Part shown: positions 1-9,254 of the stretch, piece by piece
How the letters are laid out: each line of letters starts with the position of its first letter
How positions within the stretch are numbered: the stretch's first letter is position 1
NCBI GenBank assembly: GCA_021819205.1
Contig: JAKARV010000012.1
Span: forward strand, 1-61,555
DNA: 61,555 nt
DNA from: Actinomycetes bacterium
GTDB taxonomy: Bacteria > Actinomycetota > Acidimicrobiia > Acidimicrobiales > Acidimicrobiaceae
Direction of reading: 5' to 3'
The notes under the pieces: model-generated
Seen by the model: the letters and a program-made list of their open reading frames with translations, nothing else
Database searches by the model: none
What the model was told of the DNA's origin: nothing
Position numbers and translations under genes: made by a program

Positions 1-131
1 ACCGCCATGGTGATCTCGGAGGCTTCGTCGTCCGAGAAGGATCGCCCCCGGCAGTACCGGTGCGCGATCTTGATGGCGAGCCCGGCGTTTTGGGAGAAGA
101 GCTTGGCCTGGAGTTCCGCAAGCAGGCCCAT
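1..131 (-). CDS. Partial ORF, sigma-70 region 2-like N terminus
   Basis: An open frame on the minus strand begins with an ATG that overlaps the encoded CCA end of tRNA-Ala and runs off the left edge of the window. About 43 residues are visible. The stretch around residues 14-30 (QNAGLAIKIAHRYCRGRSF) resembles the start of sigma-70 region 2, where helices read like 'LARSIARRYRGRG'. No ribosome binding site can be separated from the tRNA sequence. The resemblance is short and the protein is incomplete, so both the identity and the start are tentative. Confidence 0.3.
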   Translation of the reverse strand, partial: MGLLAELQAKLFSQNAGLAIKIAHRYCRGRSFSDDEASEITMA

Positions 132-206
132 GGTGGAGACGAGGGGACTCGAACCCCTGACCTCCTGCGTGCAAAGCAGGCGCTCTTCCAGCTGAGCTAC
201 GCCCCC
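131..206 (-). tRNA. tRNA-Ala (anticodon TGC)
   Basis: On the minus strand the 76-nt sequence begins GGGGGCGTAGCTCAGCTGG and ends with an encoded CCA. The anticodon stem CCTGC/GCAGG frames a loop with anticodon TGC. The T arm carries GGTTCGAGTCC. The acceptor stem GGGGGCG pairs with CGTCTCC with two G-T pairs. These features fit tRNA-Ala. Decayed recombinase sequence lies a few hundred bases away on the 5' side of the tRNA (higher coordinates), so the gene may have served as an integration site. Confidence 0.96.
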
Positions 207-232
207 GAGCGTCGGTTGTCCCGAGATGTTTA

Positions 233-306
233 GCTTAACTGAAATGGCGATGGGTTGGTTACTGCCTCCATATACGGCTCCAGTCTTTTCGATTGCGCCT
301 TCCTCT
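233..306. repeat. Dispersed element, copy 1
   Basis: Starts GCTTAACTGAAATGG and continues through GGTTGGTTACTGCCT and CGGCTCCA. A second diverged copy lies at 3547-3630. It keeps GCTTAACGGAAATGG, GGTTGGTTATTGCCT and CCGGCTCCA, with about 13 extra bases after the first block. It lies just 5' of the tRNA in non-coding DNA. Function unknown. Confidence 0.5.
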
Positions 307-472
307 CCCGCCGCCATATCCAAGGCCGATGGGGGCTTTACAAGGGTAAAGCGGCGCGTCCCCGAGGCAGGGGACGTGATCCATTCACCCCGGATCCGCT
401 AGGTTTCAGTGCGGTGTTATGATACGCGGGTGATTTATCCCCTGACTTCGTGTCGCTGCGAGCCTCGCTGAG

Positions 473-706
473 ATGGCGTTCACACCTGCGTTGGTAAGGC
501 TTAGAGGGACGGGTGATGGCGCCATCGTCCGGCTCGGACATCCGCTCGTTGACGCCTACCTGGAGCTGGTCGGTGCTCGCGCAAGGCTGAACACGCTTCT
601 TGCCGCCTCTTACGACCTGCGGGTCTTTTTCACGGTGGTCGCAAGGGAACCTGTCGAGGTTACGCCGGCGGACGTGCTTGTGAGGAAATTGTTCTCTGAC
701 TGCTAA
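473..706 (+). pseudogene. Tyrosine recombinase, N-terminal fragment
   Basis: Only 77 codons are open. Residues 22-65 (GHPLVDAYLELVGARARLN, then LAASYDLRVFFTVV and VEVTPADVL) match the SAM-like core-binding domain that starts many actinobacterial phage-type integrases. The frame ends directly after the ADVL block, where an intact protein would continue with a linker and the catalytic R-H-R-Y domain. None of that follows. This is a truncated remnant, and with the nearby tRNA-Ala it suggests a decayed integrated element. Confidence 0.6.
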
Positions 707-1216
707 TGAAGTCGGGTTCAACTTCGATTGTGTCGTTGATGCTCCTTGCACTTGTTGCTTCCTCTTGCACCTCCATAACTTCCGGAGTCACTCTGACTTC
801 GACGCCGCATCCCAAACCGACCACCTCGCCACCAGCTGGCTTGGTGCCGGCTCTGGTAACCCATAACCCGGAGGTCGTTGTTACGCCCTCAAGCGGACTG
901 AAAAACGGCGAAGCGGTGCAGGTGTCGGTGACCGGATTCGGTCAGGGTGGCGAATTTAGAGTCTCCGAGTGTGCCTCCGCCGCGGACGCCAACTCGTACG
1001 GCTGTGGTCCCCAACTTTCCGCTCAGACCCTCGGTGTCACCGACAATGCCGGGCGCGGCACCGTTACCTACAAAGTGAGCAGAAGCGCTTTCGCCCACTC
1101 CTTGAAGTCGCCATACGGCCTCGCCAATATTGTGTACGAACAAGTGCGTAATCGTAGTAACTGTCGGCGCGAATTACGGATACGCCTTTGCTACGATCTC
1201 GTTCGGAACTCCGTAA
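706..1216 (+). pseudogene. Neocarzinostatin-like lipoprotein, frameshifted
   Basis: The first frame opens with a lipoprotein signal (lipobox-like LVASSC near residue 21), a Thr/Pro-rich linker, then a neocarzinostatin-type beta domain (VVVTPSSGLKNGEAVQVSVTG, FRVSEC, DNAGRGTVTYKVSRSAF). Near bases 1111-1132 the family pattern jumps to the next frame. There it continues ILCTNKCVIVVTVGANYGY then AFATISFGTP and stops at 1214-1216. That ending (Cys pair, then a Gly-Tyr-Ala-Phe-Ala beta strand) is exactly what the family has. In the first frame translation instead runs on as unrelated sequence to 1419. A one-base indel or a sequencing error explains it. Confidence 0.7.
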
Positions 1217-1547
1217 CCGCAGGTTACGTTGCCCTTCCCATCGACTTGAGACGCTTGTTGAGAGCAATATCACTGGGCGAAGACGAATCAACTGAGACAA
1301 GTTGCGCAGTTTCCAAAGGTTGCTCGATCACCTCGCGGGCCCGACGCACAACACCTATCGTGTCCTGGAATCGACCTTACTTCGAGTGCTTGGCCGAGTG
1401 GACCGAGACTCAGCGCTGAGCATTCGAACTCTGGAGCACAGCTACTCCCCTCAAGATCTTGTAGTCGGCAATGGTGCGACTTTGACGCAAGACATCCCAC
1501 GCTGCCAGACTTGCGACTCCAAAAAGTATTGGGCTAATGGATTAGTG
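1217..1547. other. Gene-free stretch
   Basis: About 330 bases between the frameshifted lipoprotein gene and the 3' end of the convergent DUF4143 gene. Open frames here have no recognisable domain or ribosome binding site. No clear terminator was seen. Confidence 0.5.
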
Positions 1548-2792
1548 TTACGCCCAGATTGTGCTGATCGGAGCTGCGATGATCCGATCAGCGAGGTCGA
1601 ATGTACGAGGTCCTGTGTGCAGCACGATGCCGATGACGAAACGTTCGCCGAGTTCATCTCGTAGCCATTCGAGGTGCTTGGCGTCCGATCGGCTCGGCGC
1701 TGCGCCCGCCTTGATCTCGATACCGGCGACCCGCCCCCCGCCAAACTCGATGACGAGATCGATCTCGTGACGCCCGTTCTTGTCGCGCAGGTGATACCAG
1801 CGCGGTCTCGAGGCCGCGATTGTTAGCTCGGCTCGGATCTGAGCGGCGACGAAGGTGTCGATGAGCCGGCCCAGCAGATTCCCGTCGCGCAACACTGCCG
1901 CTCTGTCTAGACGCAGGGCGGTCGTGATCACTGCTGGCTCGACAAGGTAGCGCTTGGCCAGTCGCGTCAGCCGCGACAGACGGTTGGACTCCCACCCTGG
2001 CAACACATCGAGGACGAGCAGGTTCTTGAGCAGTTGGCCGTAGGCAACAGCGGTCTTGCGATCGATCCCGACAGCCTCGTAGAGCGTCTTGTCCTCGACG
2101 ACTCCCGCGCTGTTGACGGCCAGCGCTTCCAGATAGCGGCGCAAACGTTCCGGATCACGAGCTCCGCCGATCACCGGCACATCGTGTGTGATCAACTGGT
2201 CGACATAGCTGTCCAACCAGGCCTGACGCGCTATGCCGTTCAGCCGCAAGGCTGGCTCTGGAAACCCGCTACGGATTGCGAGGTCGAGGTAGCCGGCCAG
2301 ATCCGTGCTTTCCCCCGGAACGAGCGATCCTGGATCGGCTTCGAGGAGGCGCTCGAGAAACAGCGAACCGCCAACCCGTTTGCCGCTCTCACGCACCGTC
2401 AGTCCTTGCATCGGCAACCGAATCAGTCGCCCAGTGCCCGGCCACATTTGCGTGTCGAGGTCGATGCGGACGCTGCCCGTGAGGATGAAGCGCCCGGGTC
2501 GAGGGTCGTCATCGACGGCGCGCTTCACAGCACCGAGAACGCCCGGCACTTCCTGCCATTCGTCCAGCAACACTGGCTCCTGAAGGCCACGAAGGGCTAC
2601 GTCCGGGTCGGCTCTGAAGGCCACCGCTTCAGCCTCGCGGTCTAGGCGCACGACGCTCGCAGCATAACGACGCGCGGTGGTCGTTTTTCCCGTGGCGCGT
2701 GGACCGGTCACGGATACCGCCGGCAGCTGGCCGATAAGCTCGGCGAGCTTGGCATCGATTAACCGCGGAAGATAGTCGACCATGAACACCAT
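1548..2792 (-). CDS. DUF4143-type AAA ATPase
   Basis: 414 residues, the usual length for this family. A Walker A motif GPRATGKTTTA lies near residues 30-40, a Walker B-like VLLDEWQEVP near 74-83, and a sensor-like RFILTGS near 101-107. The C-terminal half has the DUF4143 fold with a nuclease-like core (EIDLVIE, then GIEIKAGA). Such proteins are common single-gene accessory ATPases, often in mobile or defence contexts, with no settled role. The ATG at 2792 is used; a second in-frame ATG at 2783 is possible. Its upstream region is made of tandem repeats. It stands alone, transcribed towards the decayed recombinase. Confidence 0.88.
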   Translation of the reverse strand: MVFMVDYLPRLIDAKLAELIGQLPAVSVTGPRATGKTTTARRYAASVVRLDREAEAVAFRADPDVALRGLQEPVLLDEWQEVPGVLGAVKRAVDDDPRPGRFILTGSVRIDLDTQMWPGTGRLIRLPMQGLTVRESGKRVGGSLFLERLLEADPGSLVPGESTDLAGYLDLAIRSGFPEPALRLNGIARQAWLDSYVDQLITHDVPVIGGARDPERLRRYLEALAVNSAGVVEDKTLYEAVGIDRKTAVAYGQLLKNLLVLDVLPGWESNRLSRLTRLAKRYLVEPAVITTALRLDRAAVLRDGNLLGRLIDTFVAAQIRAELTIAASRPRWYHLRDKNGRHEIDLVIEFGGGRVAGIEIKAGAAPSRSDAKHLEWLRDELGERFVIGIVLHTGPRTFDLADRIIAAPISTIWA

Positions 2793-2798
2793 GATACC

Positions 2799-2867
2799 GC
2801 TCAGGACCGAGTGTCAGTCCCGCTCAGGACCGAGTGTCAGTCCCGCTCAGGACCGAGTGTCAGTCCC
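2799..2867. repeat. Three tandem 23-bp repeats
   Basis: Three exact head-to-tail copies of a 23-bp unit start at 2799, 2822 and 2845, with a partial fourth (GCAGGACCG) at 2870-2878. Each unit contains GGACCGAGTGTCAGTCC, whose GGAC and GTCC ends are inverted. They begin 7 bp upstream of the DUF4143 start codon, so they occupy its promoter or leader position. There are no spacers, so this is not a CRISPR array. They may be iterated operator sites or replication slippage. Confidence 0.9.
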
Positions 2868-3395
2868 GTGCAGGACCGTTAAAACACAAGGACTGGTCAA
2901 CCGCTTCCACCGTAGTAGCCAGTTAAAACGGCCCTGCCGACTGCCGCTTGCAAGGCGAACACTTCGTGCGGCGCAGTAAACGGTGATGCCAGGAACCGCG
3001 ACGACCGTATACCCCGGCAGGCGATCAAAGATCGCGCACATCCCTGGCGATTCAGCTACGTCCGCAGACGCTCGAATCTGCAATCGACCCAAGTACGTTC
3101 CAGATATCCCCTGAAGGCGCTGGTGCGCTCCCACGTGTTCATTGCCACATTTGAGGCTTATCTCGTCTGGTGCCAGCACCAAGCACTTGCCCTGCTTACC
3201 CTCACCGATGAAGCTTCACTGCCAAGAAGCAATCCGGTGGAACCAGCTATCCGCTCGCCTGCCGTTGTCGCCATGGTGGCCCGGAAGCGCAACGCCGGAG
3301 GTGGGCAAGGTCTGTGAGATCTTGGAGCACTTATGCGTGGCGTACTTGTCGGCTTCGTGTTCCGGGTGAAAGCGAGAGAGAGGAACGGGTTTCAT

Positions 3396-3520
3396 ATGTT
3401 TGTCACACCTATCTCGACTCAACGCAAAGTTTTGGAGTTGCTCTGCGCTCCGGAGCCTCTCTGACCGACGTAGCCAGGGCAACCGGCCAAACTTGCCTAT
3501 TCCTCCTGGTAGGAAAGGGA
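3396..3520 (+). pseudogene. Possible decayed HTH regulator fragment
   Basis: One frame from an ATG at 3396 reads MFVTPISTQRKVLELLCAPE then PL and stops at 3462-3464. A different frame continues SLTDVARATGQT through the same spot. Joined, they read VLELLCAPEPL/SLTDVARATG, like an IclR-type winged-helix N terminus with a frameshift in the recognition region. No further domain follows. The match is short and may be chance. Confidence 0.25.
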
Positions 3521-3546
3521 GCGACTCGCATATGGGACGTACTTTG

Positions 3547-3630
3547 GCTTAACGGAAATGGTGTCGACAAATGGCGATCGGTTGGTTATTGCCTTCGCAT
3601 CCGGCTCCACTTTTCTCGGTCACGCCTGCC
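3547..3630. repeat. Dispersed element, copy 2
   Basis: Diverged second copy of the element at 233-306. It has the conserved blocks GCTTAACGGAAATGG, CGATCGGTTGGTTATTGCCT and CCGGCTCCA, plus a 13-base duplication-like insert (TGTCGACAAATGG). The two copies bracket the decayed accessory strip, so they may mark its ends. Confidence 0.5.
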
Positions 3631-3828
3631 ATCCTTGCTTGCTTGGATTTTTGGGCGAACGGGCGGCCCCGCTGTAGGGATTTGAGTTGCCGGAACGGTG
3701 CTGTAAACAGGAAATCAACGGTGACGCCCGGGCTGTAAATATGGTTTCAACACTTTCGTCCGCGATTGAGGAGTGCAACTCTCCACTCTTAGCCTTGGGC
3801 CCATGAAGCAAACGGAAAGTGGCGATTG

Positions 3829-5520
3829 ATGCCTTTCATCGTCGAATTAGCCGTCCTGATCGTGGTCCTCGCGGCCACGTGGCGTTACCTCGGTTCTTAC
3901 ATGGCTGCGGTTTATGAAGGGCGGGTTCATTTTCTCGGCTGGATCGAGCGGCCTATCTATCGGGCGTTGTCGGTCTCCGAGGGCAGCGAGCAGAGCTGGC
4001 GGAGGTACCTCCTAAGCCTATTGGTGTTCTCGGCGGTGTCGATAGCGGTAACGTTCGCGATACTGGTTACCCAGGGGTACCTGCCGCTTAATCCCCAGCA
4101 TCTTGGCGACGTTACCCCTGCCCTCGCCTTCAACACCGCCGTCTCCTTCGTGACCAACACCGACTGGCAGAACTACGCCGGAGAGACGACGATGTCGTAC
4201 CTATCACAGATGGGTGTTCTGGCGGTCCAGAACTTTGTCTCGGCCTCGGTGGGGATAGCGGTGGCGATCGCCATGGTTCGCGGCTTCTCCAGGAAGAACG
4301 CAGCTTCAATTGGGAACTTCTGGGTGGATACGGTGAGGGGAATCCTCTACATCCTCCTCCCGATCTCGCTGGTGATGGCAGTTATCTTTGTCTGGCAGGG
4401 AGCGCCGCAGACATTCCTCGGACCTGCAAGCGTCCACGATCTTCTCAACGGCGCCAAGCAGGTGATCCCGCGGGGTCCGGTCGCATCCCAAGAGGTCATC
4501 AAGCAGCTTGGAACCAACGGCGGGGGCTTCTTCAACGCCAACGGCGCCCACCCCTACGAGAACCCCACCGGTTTGACCAATATCCTTTCGATCTACCTGA
4601 TTCTGTCGATACCGGTAGCGCTCACTTACACCTTCGGGAAGATGGTCGGGAGCATTCGCGAAGGGGTTGCCATTCTGATCGCAATGGTAATTCTTTTCGC
4701 GGGCACCTTTGCTTTTTCTCTGGCCGCCGAGCACGCGGGAAACCCGGCCGTGGCGGCGGGTGGGATAACCGTCGTGCACCACGGGAACATGGTCGGCAAG
4801 GAGGCCCGCTTCGGCACCGGCAACTCGGTCCTCTATAACATCACCTCCACCCAAACGTCCACCGGATCGGTCAACTCCTCCGCCGATTCCTACACGGCGA
4901 TCGGAGGGATGGGGATGCTGGCGGGAATGATGTACGGTGAGGTATCGCCGGGCGGGGTCGGCTCCGGCCTCTATACCGTTCTCATTTTTGCCGTCCTAAC
5001 CGTCTTCATATCCGGACTAATGGTGGGTCGAACGCCCGAGTACCTCCGGAAGAAGATTCAGCGGACCGAGATCCTCTGGGCTTCGATAGGAGCGCTGGTG
5101 ATGCCGATCACAGTTTTGATCCTTACCGCGCTTACGGTGGCGCTGCCGGCGGGGCGGGCGGCGGTTTTGAACTCCGGTCCCCATGGCTTCTCCGAGATCC
5201 TTTACGCGTTTACCTCGCAGTCGAACAACAACGGCTCGGCGTTTGCGGGCCTCTCGTCGAATACCGACTTTTTTAACATCACCGGAGCGGTTGCGATGCT
5301 CCTTGGACGCTTTGGCGTGATGATTCCGGTGCTGGCGCTTGGCGGATCTCTGGCCGCAAAAGACGAGGTGCCGGTTACCGCTGGTACCTTCAGGACCGCG
5401 ACTCCGATGTTTACCGGACTGCTGGTCGGGGTCATTCTTCTAGTGGGGGCGCTCAACTTCTTCCCGGCGGTGTCGCTAGGACCCATCGCGGAGGCACTGG
5501 TACACGGGAGGTTTTTCTAG
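3829..5520 (+). CDS. kdpA: Potassium-transporting ATPase subunit A
   Basis: 563 residues, the normal KdpA length. This polytopic inner-membrane subunit binds and conducts K+ in the KdpFABC pump. Selectivity-filter regions are visible as SFVTNTDWQNY near residue 110, GTNGGGFFNANGAHPYENPT near 228, and TSQSNNNGSAFAGL near 465. The ATG at 3829 is preferred over the adjacent TTG at 3826; a GGAAAG precedes it. No kdpF small peptide was recognised upstream. It is the first gene of kdpABC and its TAG is followed at once by the kdpB ATG. Confidence 0.97.
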   Translation: MPFIVELAVLIVVLAATWRYLGSYMAAVYEGRVHFLGWIERPIYRALSVSEGSEQSWRRYLLSLLVFSAVSIAVTFAILVTQGYLPLNPQHLGDVTPALAFNTAVSFVTNTDWQNYAGETTMSYLSQMGVLAVQNFVSASVGIAVAIAMVRGFSRKNAASIGNFWVDTVRGILYILLPISLVMAVIFVWQGAPQTFLGPASVHDLLNGAKQVIPRGPVASQEVIKQLGTNGGGFFNANGAHPYENPTGLTNILSIYLILSIPVALTYTFGKMVGSIREGVAILIAMVILFAGTFAFSLAAEHAGNPAVAAGGITVVHHGNMVGKEARFGTGNSVLYNITSTQTSTGSVNSSADSYTAIGGMGMLAGMMYGEVSPGGVGSGLYTVLIFAVLTVFISGLMVGRTPEYLRKKIQRTEILWASIGALVMPITVLILTALTVALPAGRAAVLNSGPHGFSEILYAFTSQSNNNGSAFAGLSSNTDFFNITGAVAMLLGRFGVMIPVLALGGSLAAKDEVPVTAGTFRTATPMFTGLLVGVILLVGALNFFPAVSLGPIAEALVHGRFF

Positions 5521-7557
5521 ATGCAGACCAAGATCCGGACCAAGGGGGTGGCGAGGCCAAGGAGTCTCTTCGATCGGGACATCCTCGCCTTTGCTGCCGT
5601 GGGAAGCATTAAAAAGTGCGATCCGCGCATCCAAATCAAGAATCCGGTGATGTTCGTGGTCTACTTGGGGACTTTTGTGACCCTTGCCGCTTCTGTGACA
5701 AAGCCGTCGCTTTTTGCCTGGTTCGTTACCGTGGTTCTTGCGGCAACCGTCCTCTTTGCCAATTTTGCGGAGGCGATGGCGGAAGGGAGGGGAAAGGCTC
5801 AGGCTGATGAGTTGCGCCGGACACGAACCGAAACCAGAGCGCGAAGACTGCGAGACGGCATCGAAGAGTCCGTGCTCGCCTCTGAGCTTCGGCAAGGTGA
5901 CCTGGTGGTGTGCGAGGCGGGAGATACCATACCCTCTGACGGCGAGATCATTGACGGTGTTGCGTCGGTGGACGAGTCGGCCATTACCGGAGAGTCTGCC
6001 CCGGTGATCCGGGAGTCCGGTGGCGATCGAAGCGCGGTTACCGGCGGCACCAGGGTGCTCTCCGACCGCATCATCGTTCGTATCATGGCCAACCCCGGAG
6101 ATACCTTCTTGGATCACATGATCGCAATGGTAGAAGGTGCTGATCGCAAGAAAACCCCGAACGAAGTGGCGCTTACCGTGTTGCTGATCGCGCTAACCGT
6201 CATCTTCCTCCCGGTAGTGGTCTCGCTCGAGTACTTTGCCCACTTCTCTGGCTCCGGAGTTGCAATAGTGACTCTGGTTGCCCTGCTGGTCTGCCTGATC
6301 CCCACCACCATCGGAGCGCTCCTCTCGGCTATCGGGATCGCCGGGATGGACCGCCTGGTCCAGCGGAACGTGCTCGCCATGTCTGGGCGGGCGGTCGAGG
6401 CCGCCGGGGACGTATCCACCCTGCTTCTCGACAAGACCGGTACGATCACCTTTGGAAACCGGATGGCTTCCCGCTTCATCCCGGTCGCAGGCGCCAGCGA
6501 GGAGGAGGTGGCACGGCTTGGGCGGCTCGCCTCGCTTGCCGACGAGACTCCGGAGGGGCGCTCCATCGTGGTTCTCGCCAAGGAGAAGTTTGGCATGCGG
6601 GAGTTCTCGGCCGAGGAAAATTTTGAGTTCGTCCCCTTCTCTGCTTCTACTCGAATGTCCGGAGTCAATCTGGACACTCGCCAGATCCGTAAGGGCGCGG
6701 TAGACGCCATGAAGCGGTGGGCCGAAGGGGCCGGAAAGGACGTTCCCAACGAGGTCGACAAAGTAGTGGCCGATGTGGCGAAGTCCGGTTCGACACCTTT
6801 GATCGTGGGTTCCGACGGCGAAATAGTCGGGGTGATCGAGCTCAAGGATACGGTAAAGCCCGGAATCGCAGAGCGATTCCAACAGCTGCGCCAGATCGGC
6901 ATCCGCACCGTGATGATTACTGGAGACAACCCGCTGACCGCGGCCGCAATCGCACTTGAGGCCGGAGTTGACGATTTCCTGGCCGAAGCCACCCCGGAGC
7001 GGAAGCTCAAGCTCATCGTCGAGGAGCAGGGTGAAGGGAAGCTGGTGGCCATGACTGGTGACGGAACCAACGATGCCCCAGCTCTGGCGCAAGCCGACGT
7101 GGGAGTGGCGATGAACTCCGGTACCGCAGCTGCCAAAGAAGCCGGGAATATGGTCGATCTAGATTCGAACCCTACCAAACTGATCGAGATCGTCGAGGTC
7201 GGAAAGCAGCTCTTGATCACGAGAGGTGCGCTGACCACCTTCTCCATCGCGAACGACCTGGCAAAGTACTTTGCGATTATCCCGGCCATGTTCGTGCCGA
7301 TCTTCCCGCAGCTGCAAGCCCTCAACATCATGCACCTGCACTCGCCGGCGTCGGCGATCCTTTCGGCAGTAATCTTCAATGCACTTATCATTGTGCTTCT
7401 CATCCCCCTCGCGCTCCGCGGGGTCAAGTTTCACCCTGCTTCCGCGGCCCAGGTGATCAGGAGAAACGTCTTTATCTACGGGGTCGGCGGCGTGATCCTA
7501 CCCTTTGTCGGGATCAAGCTCATCGATATGGTGCTAACGGTAACGAGGTTGTACTGA
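5521..7557 (+). CDS. kdpB: Potassium-transporting P-type ATPase subunit B
   Basis: 678 residues. It is the ATP-hydrolysing subunit of the Kdp pump. The phosphorylated Asp is in DKTGTIT (D304). The actuator TGES loop is seen as AITGESAPV and the hinge as [12 protein letters not shown]. Transmembrane helices flank the cytoplasmic domains, and the proline motif in helix M4 reads [21 protein letters not shown] lies in the end of kdpA. Long antisense frames on the opposite strand are codon-bias shadows. It is coupled to kdpC by a one-base stop/start overlap (TGATG). Confidence 0.98.
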   Translation: MQTKIRTKGVARPRSLFDRDILAFAAVGSIKKCDPRIQIKNPVMFVVYLGTFVTLAASVTKPSLFAWFVTVVLAATVLFANFAEAMAEGRGKAQADELRRTRTETRARRLRDGIEESVLASELRQGDLVVCEAGDTIPSDGEIIDGVASVDESAITGESAPVIRESGGDRSAVTGGTRVLSDRIIVRIMANPGDTFLDHMIAMVEGADRKKTPNEVALTVLLIALTVIFLPVVVSLEYFAHFSGSGVAIVTLVALLVCLIPTTIGALLSAIGIAGMDRLVQRNVLAMSGRAVEAAGDVSTLLLDKTGTITFGNRMASRFIPVAGASEEEVARLGRLASLADETPEGRSIVVLAKEKFGMREFSAEENFEFVPFSASTRMSGVNLDTRQIRKGAVDAMKRWAEGAGKDVPNEVDKVVADVAKSGSTPLIVGSDGEIVGVIELKDTVKPGIAERFQQLRQIGIRTVMITGDNPLTAAAIALEAGVDDFLAEATPERKLKLIVEEQGEGKLVAMTGDGTNDAPALAQADVGVAMNSGTAAAKEAGNMVDLDSNPTKLIEIVEVGKQLLITRGALTTFSIANDLAKYFAIIPAMFVPIFPQLQALNIMHLHSPASAILSAVIFNALIIVLLIPLALRGVKFHPASAAQVIRRNVFIYGVGGVILPFVGIKLIDMVLTVTRLY

Positions 7558-8102
7558 TGCTAACGCAGCTGCGCAGGTCAATTGTATTGGTCGTCATTTT
7601 CGGAGTCCTTCTCGGCCTTGCCTACCCGGCGGCCGAGGTTGCGGCCGCAAATACCATATTTCCTTTTCGATCCAAGGGGTCGATCACCCAATACGGTTCG
7701 TCTCTGATTGGACAGGACTGGACCGGAACGCGCTGGTTTCATGGACGCCCAGACGCCGATAATCCACTGGCCACCGGCGGCACCAACCTTGGCCCCACCT
7801 CCAAGCAGCTGGTCGTCTTCACCAAAAAAATGGTCGCATTCTGGCACAGCCATGGTGTCAATCCGACGCAGGAGTTGGTGACGACCTCCGGTAGCGGTAT
7901 CGATCCTGACATCTCTCCACGTAGCGCCTACGTCCAAGTCCCCATGGTCTCCCGTGCAACCGGAATTGCAGCGGTGAGGCTTGACAACCTGATCGCCTCC
8001 CAGGTGCATGGGAGGCAGTACGGAATACTAGGGGAGCGCTACGTTGACGTTCTCGATCTCAATTTGGCGTTGAAGCGGCTAGAGGTCACGGTTCGGAGTT
8101 GA
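7557..8102 (+). CDS. kdpC: Potassium-transporting ATPase subunit C
   Basis: 181 residues with one N-terminal membrane helix (residues 7-30), then an extracytoplasmic domain. Typical KdpC blocks are visible: SKGSITQYGSSLIGQ, then WFHGRPDADNPLATGGTNLGP and GSGIDPDISPRSAYVQVP. KdpC is the accessory subunit of the pump that aids K+ affinity and assembly. Its last 17 bases overlap the 3' end of the convergent kdpD N-terminal gene, so the two transcripts converge with no intergenic terminator. Confidence 0.96.
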   Translation: MLTQLRRSIVLVVIFGVLLGLAYPAAEVAAANTIFPFRSKGSITQYGSSLIGQDWTGTRWFHGRPDADNPLATGGTNLGPTSKQLVVFTKKMVAFWHSHGVNPTQELVTTSGSGIDPDISPRSAYVQVPMVSRATGIAAVRLDNLIASQVHGRQYGILGERYVDVLDLNLALKRLEVTVRS

Positions 8103-9234
8103 TTGTCGGGACGAAGTTTTGGCCCCGGCTAGTCCCGATGACGTGCACGTCGATTCCCGCCTCTGCCACTCTGTGGATGATGTCGCTGGCGATGGATCCA
8201 TGAATCAGCTCCTCCCAGCGGCTGCGTCTAGAGGCGCCGATCACGATCTGGGTGATTTGACGCTCGAATGCAGCCTTGACCAACTCGCCGGCCACGTTCG
8301 ATCCGGAGCGTATCTCGAGAATCACTCCGAGGTCGCTGGCGATCGAGCGGAGGTGAGCGAGTTCGCGCTCCTGTTTGCCGGTCATGTCGGTGTCCGCCAG
8401 GATTACCAGTGCACTCAGATCGGATTTGGCCCGATCTGCCATTCTCGCCGCCCTGTGGAGGACTTTCCAGGAGTAGTTAGAGAGGCTCAGGCCAACCATC
8501 ACCCGTTCTCTAGTTTCAAAAATCTTTTCCGATTGCCTCCGGCGGAGGAAAGCAAGAAGGCTTTCGTCGGTTTCGTCGGCCACGTAGCGGAGGGCGAGTT
8601 CGCGGAGAGCGGTAAGGTTTTCAGTGGTAAAAAAGTTGGTAAGCGCGGTTTCGATCTTGTCCGCAGGATAGATGTTCCCGTGGAGCATCCTTCGCCGGAG
8701 CTGTTGCGGCGAGGAGTCAATCAGCTCAAGCTGGTCCGCCTTCTTGACCACCCAGTCCGGAACCCGCTCTCGGATGGGCACACCGACCATCTCTTCGACG
8801 GCATCCGCTATCGACTCGATGTGCTGGACGTTCAGCGTAGTGATCACGTCGATACCCTCGTCAAGGAGGCGGAGGACATCCTGGTATCGCTTCGGGTTTG
8901 GCGACCCGTCCGGGACGTTAGTGTGGGCAAGCTCGTCCACCAGCACCACCTGAGGGTGGCGTCGCAAGACTGATTCGGTGTCCATTTCACCGAACTCTTT
9001 GCCGCGATAAATGACTACCTTTTGTTCTATGACTGGTATTTCTCTGATTAGCGAGGCGGTGTAGCTTCGGCCGTGCGTTTCGACCAAACCTATTACCACG
9101 TCGGTTCCGCGCTGGAGACGTCTCCACCCCTCGTCAAGCATGGCGCAGGTCTTTCCTACCCCGGCCATAGCTCCCAAGTAGATCCGAAAGCGACCAGCGG
9201 CCTCTACTTCATTTTCGAGTTCCAGCTCGGGCAT
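8086..9234 (-). CDS. kdpD: KdpD N-terminal sensor domain plus USP, split from its kinase
   Basis: 382 residues matching only the cytoplasmic N-terminal half of KdpD. Residues 15-225 form the KdpD domain with Walker A GAMAGVGKT and Walker B VVLVDELAHTN. Residues about 245-370 form a universal-stress (USP) domain (VMVGLSLSN, then IVIGASRRSRWEELIHGSIAS). The protein stops where the membrane part of a full KdpD would begin. That part is the divergent gene at 9255. The start ATG at 9234 has a GGAGG at the right distance. The domain is known to sense K+ state and to bind nucleotide or c-di-AMP in other species; here it would have to act in trans. Confidence 0.93.
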   Translation of the reverse strand: MPELELENEVEAAGRFRIYLGAMAGVGKTCAMLDEGWRRLQRGTDVVIGLVETHGRSYTASLIREIPVIEQKVVIYRGKEFGEMDTESVLRRHPQVVLVDELAHTNVPDGSPNPKRYQDVLRLLDEGIDVITTLNVQHIESIADAVEEMVGVPIRERVPDWVVKKADQLELIDSSPQQLRRRMLHGNIYPADKIETALTNFFTTENLTALRELALRYVADETDESLLAFLRRRQSEKIFETRERVMVGLSLSNYSWKVLHRAARMADRAKSDLSALVILADTDMTGKQERELAHLRSIASDLGVILEIRSGSNVAGELVKAAFERQITQIVIGASRRSRWEELIHGSIASDIIHRVAEAGIDVHVIGTSRGQNFVPTINSEP

Positions 9235-9254
9235 ATGTCCTCCGTAGGTGTCAA

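Larger units (their letters stand above)
2879..3828. other. Gene-poor stretch upstream of kdpA
   Basis: About 950 bases with many short open frames but none with a convincing start and domain. It holds copy 2 of the dispersed element (3547-3630) and a possible decayed HTH gene (3396-3520). The kdp promoter must lie near its right end, but no confident -35/-10 pair was found. Confidence 0.5.

Noticed and set aside
2799-2878. CRISPR-like array
   Set aside because: The repeats are directly adjacent without spacers and there are no cas genes.
3314-3685. 123-codon ORF before kdpA
   Set aside because: No start signal and mixed composition; only a short HTH-like piece is of interest and is listed separately.
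6114-7427. 437-codon open frame antisense to kdpB
   Set aside because: A codon-bias shadow of kdpB: no domain, Ser/Arg-rich composition, and kdpB itself is certain.
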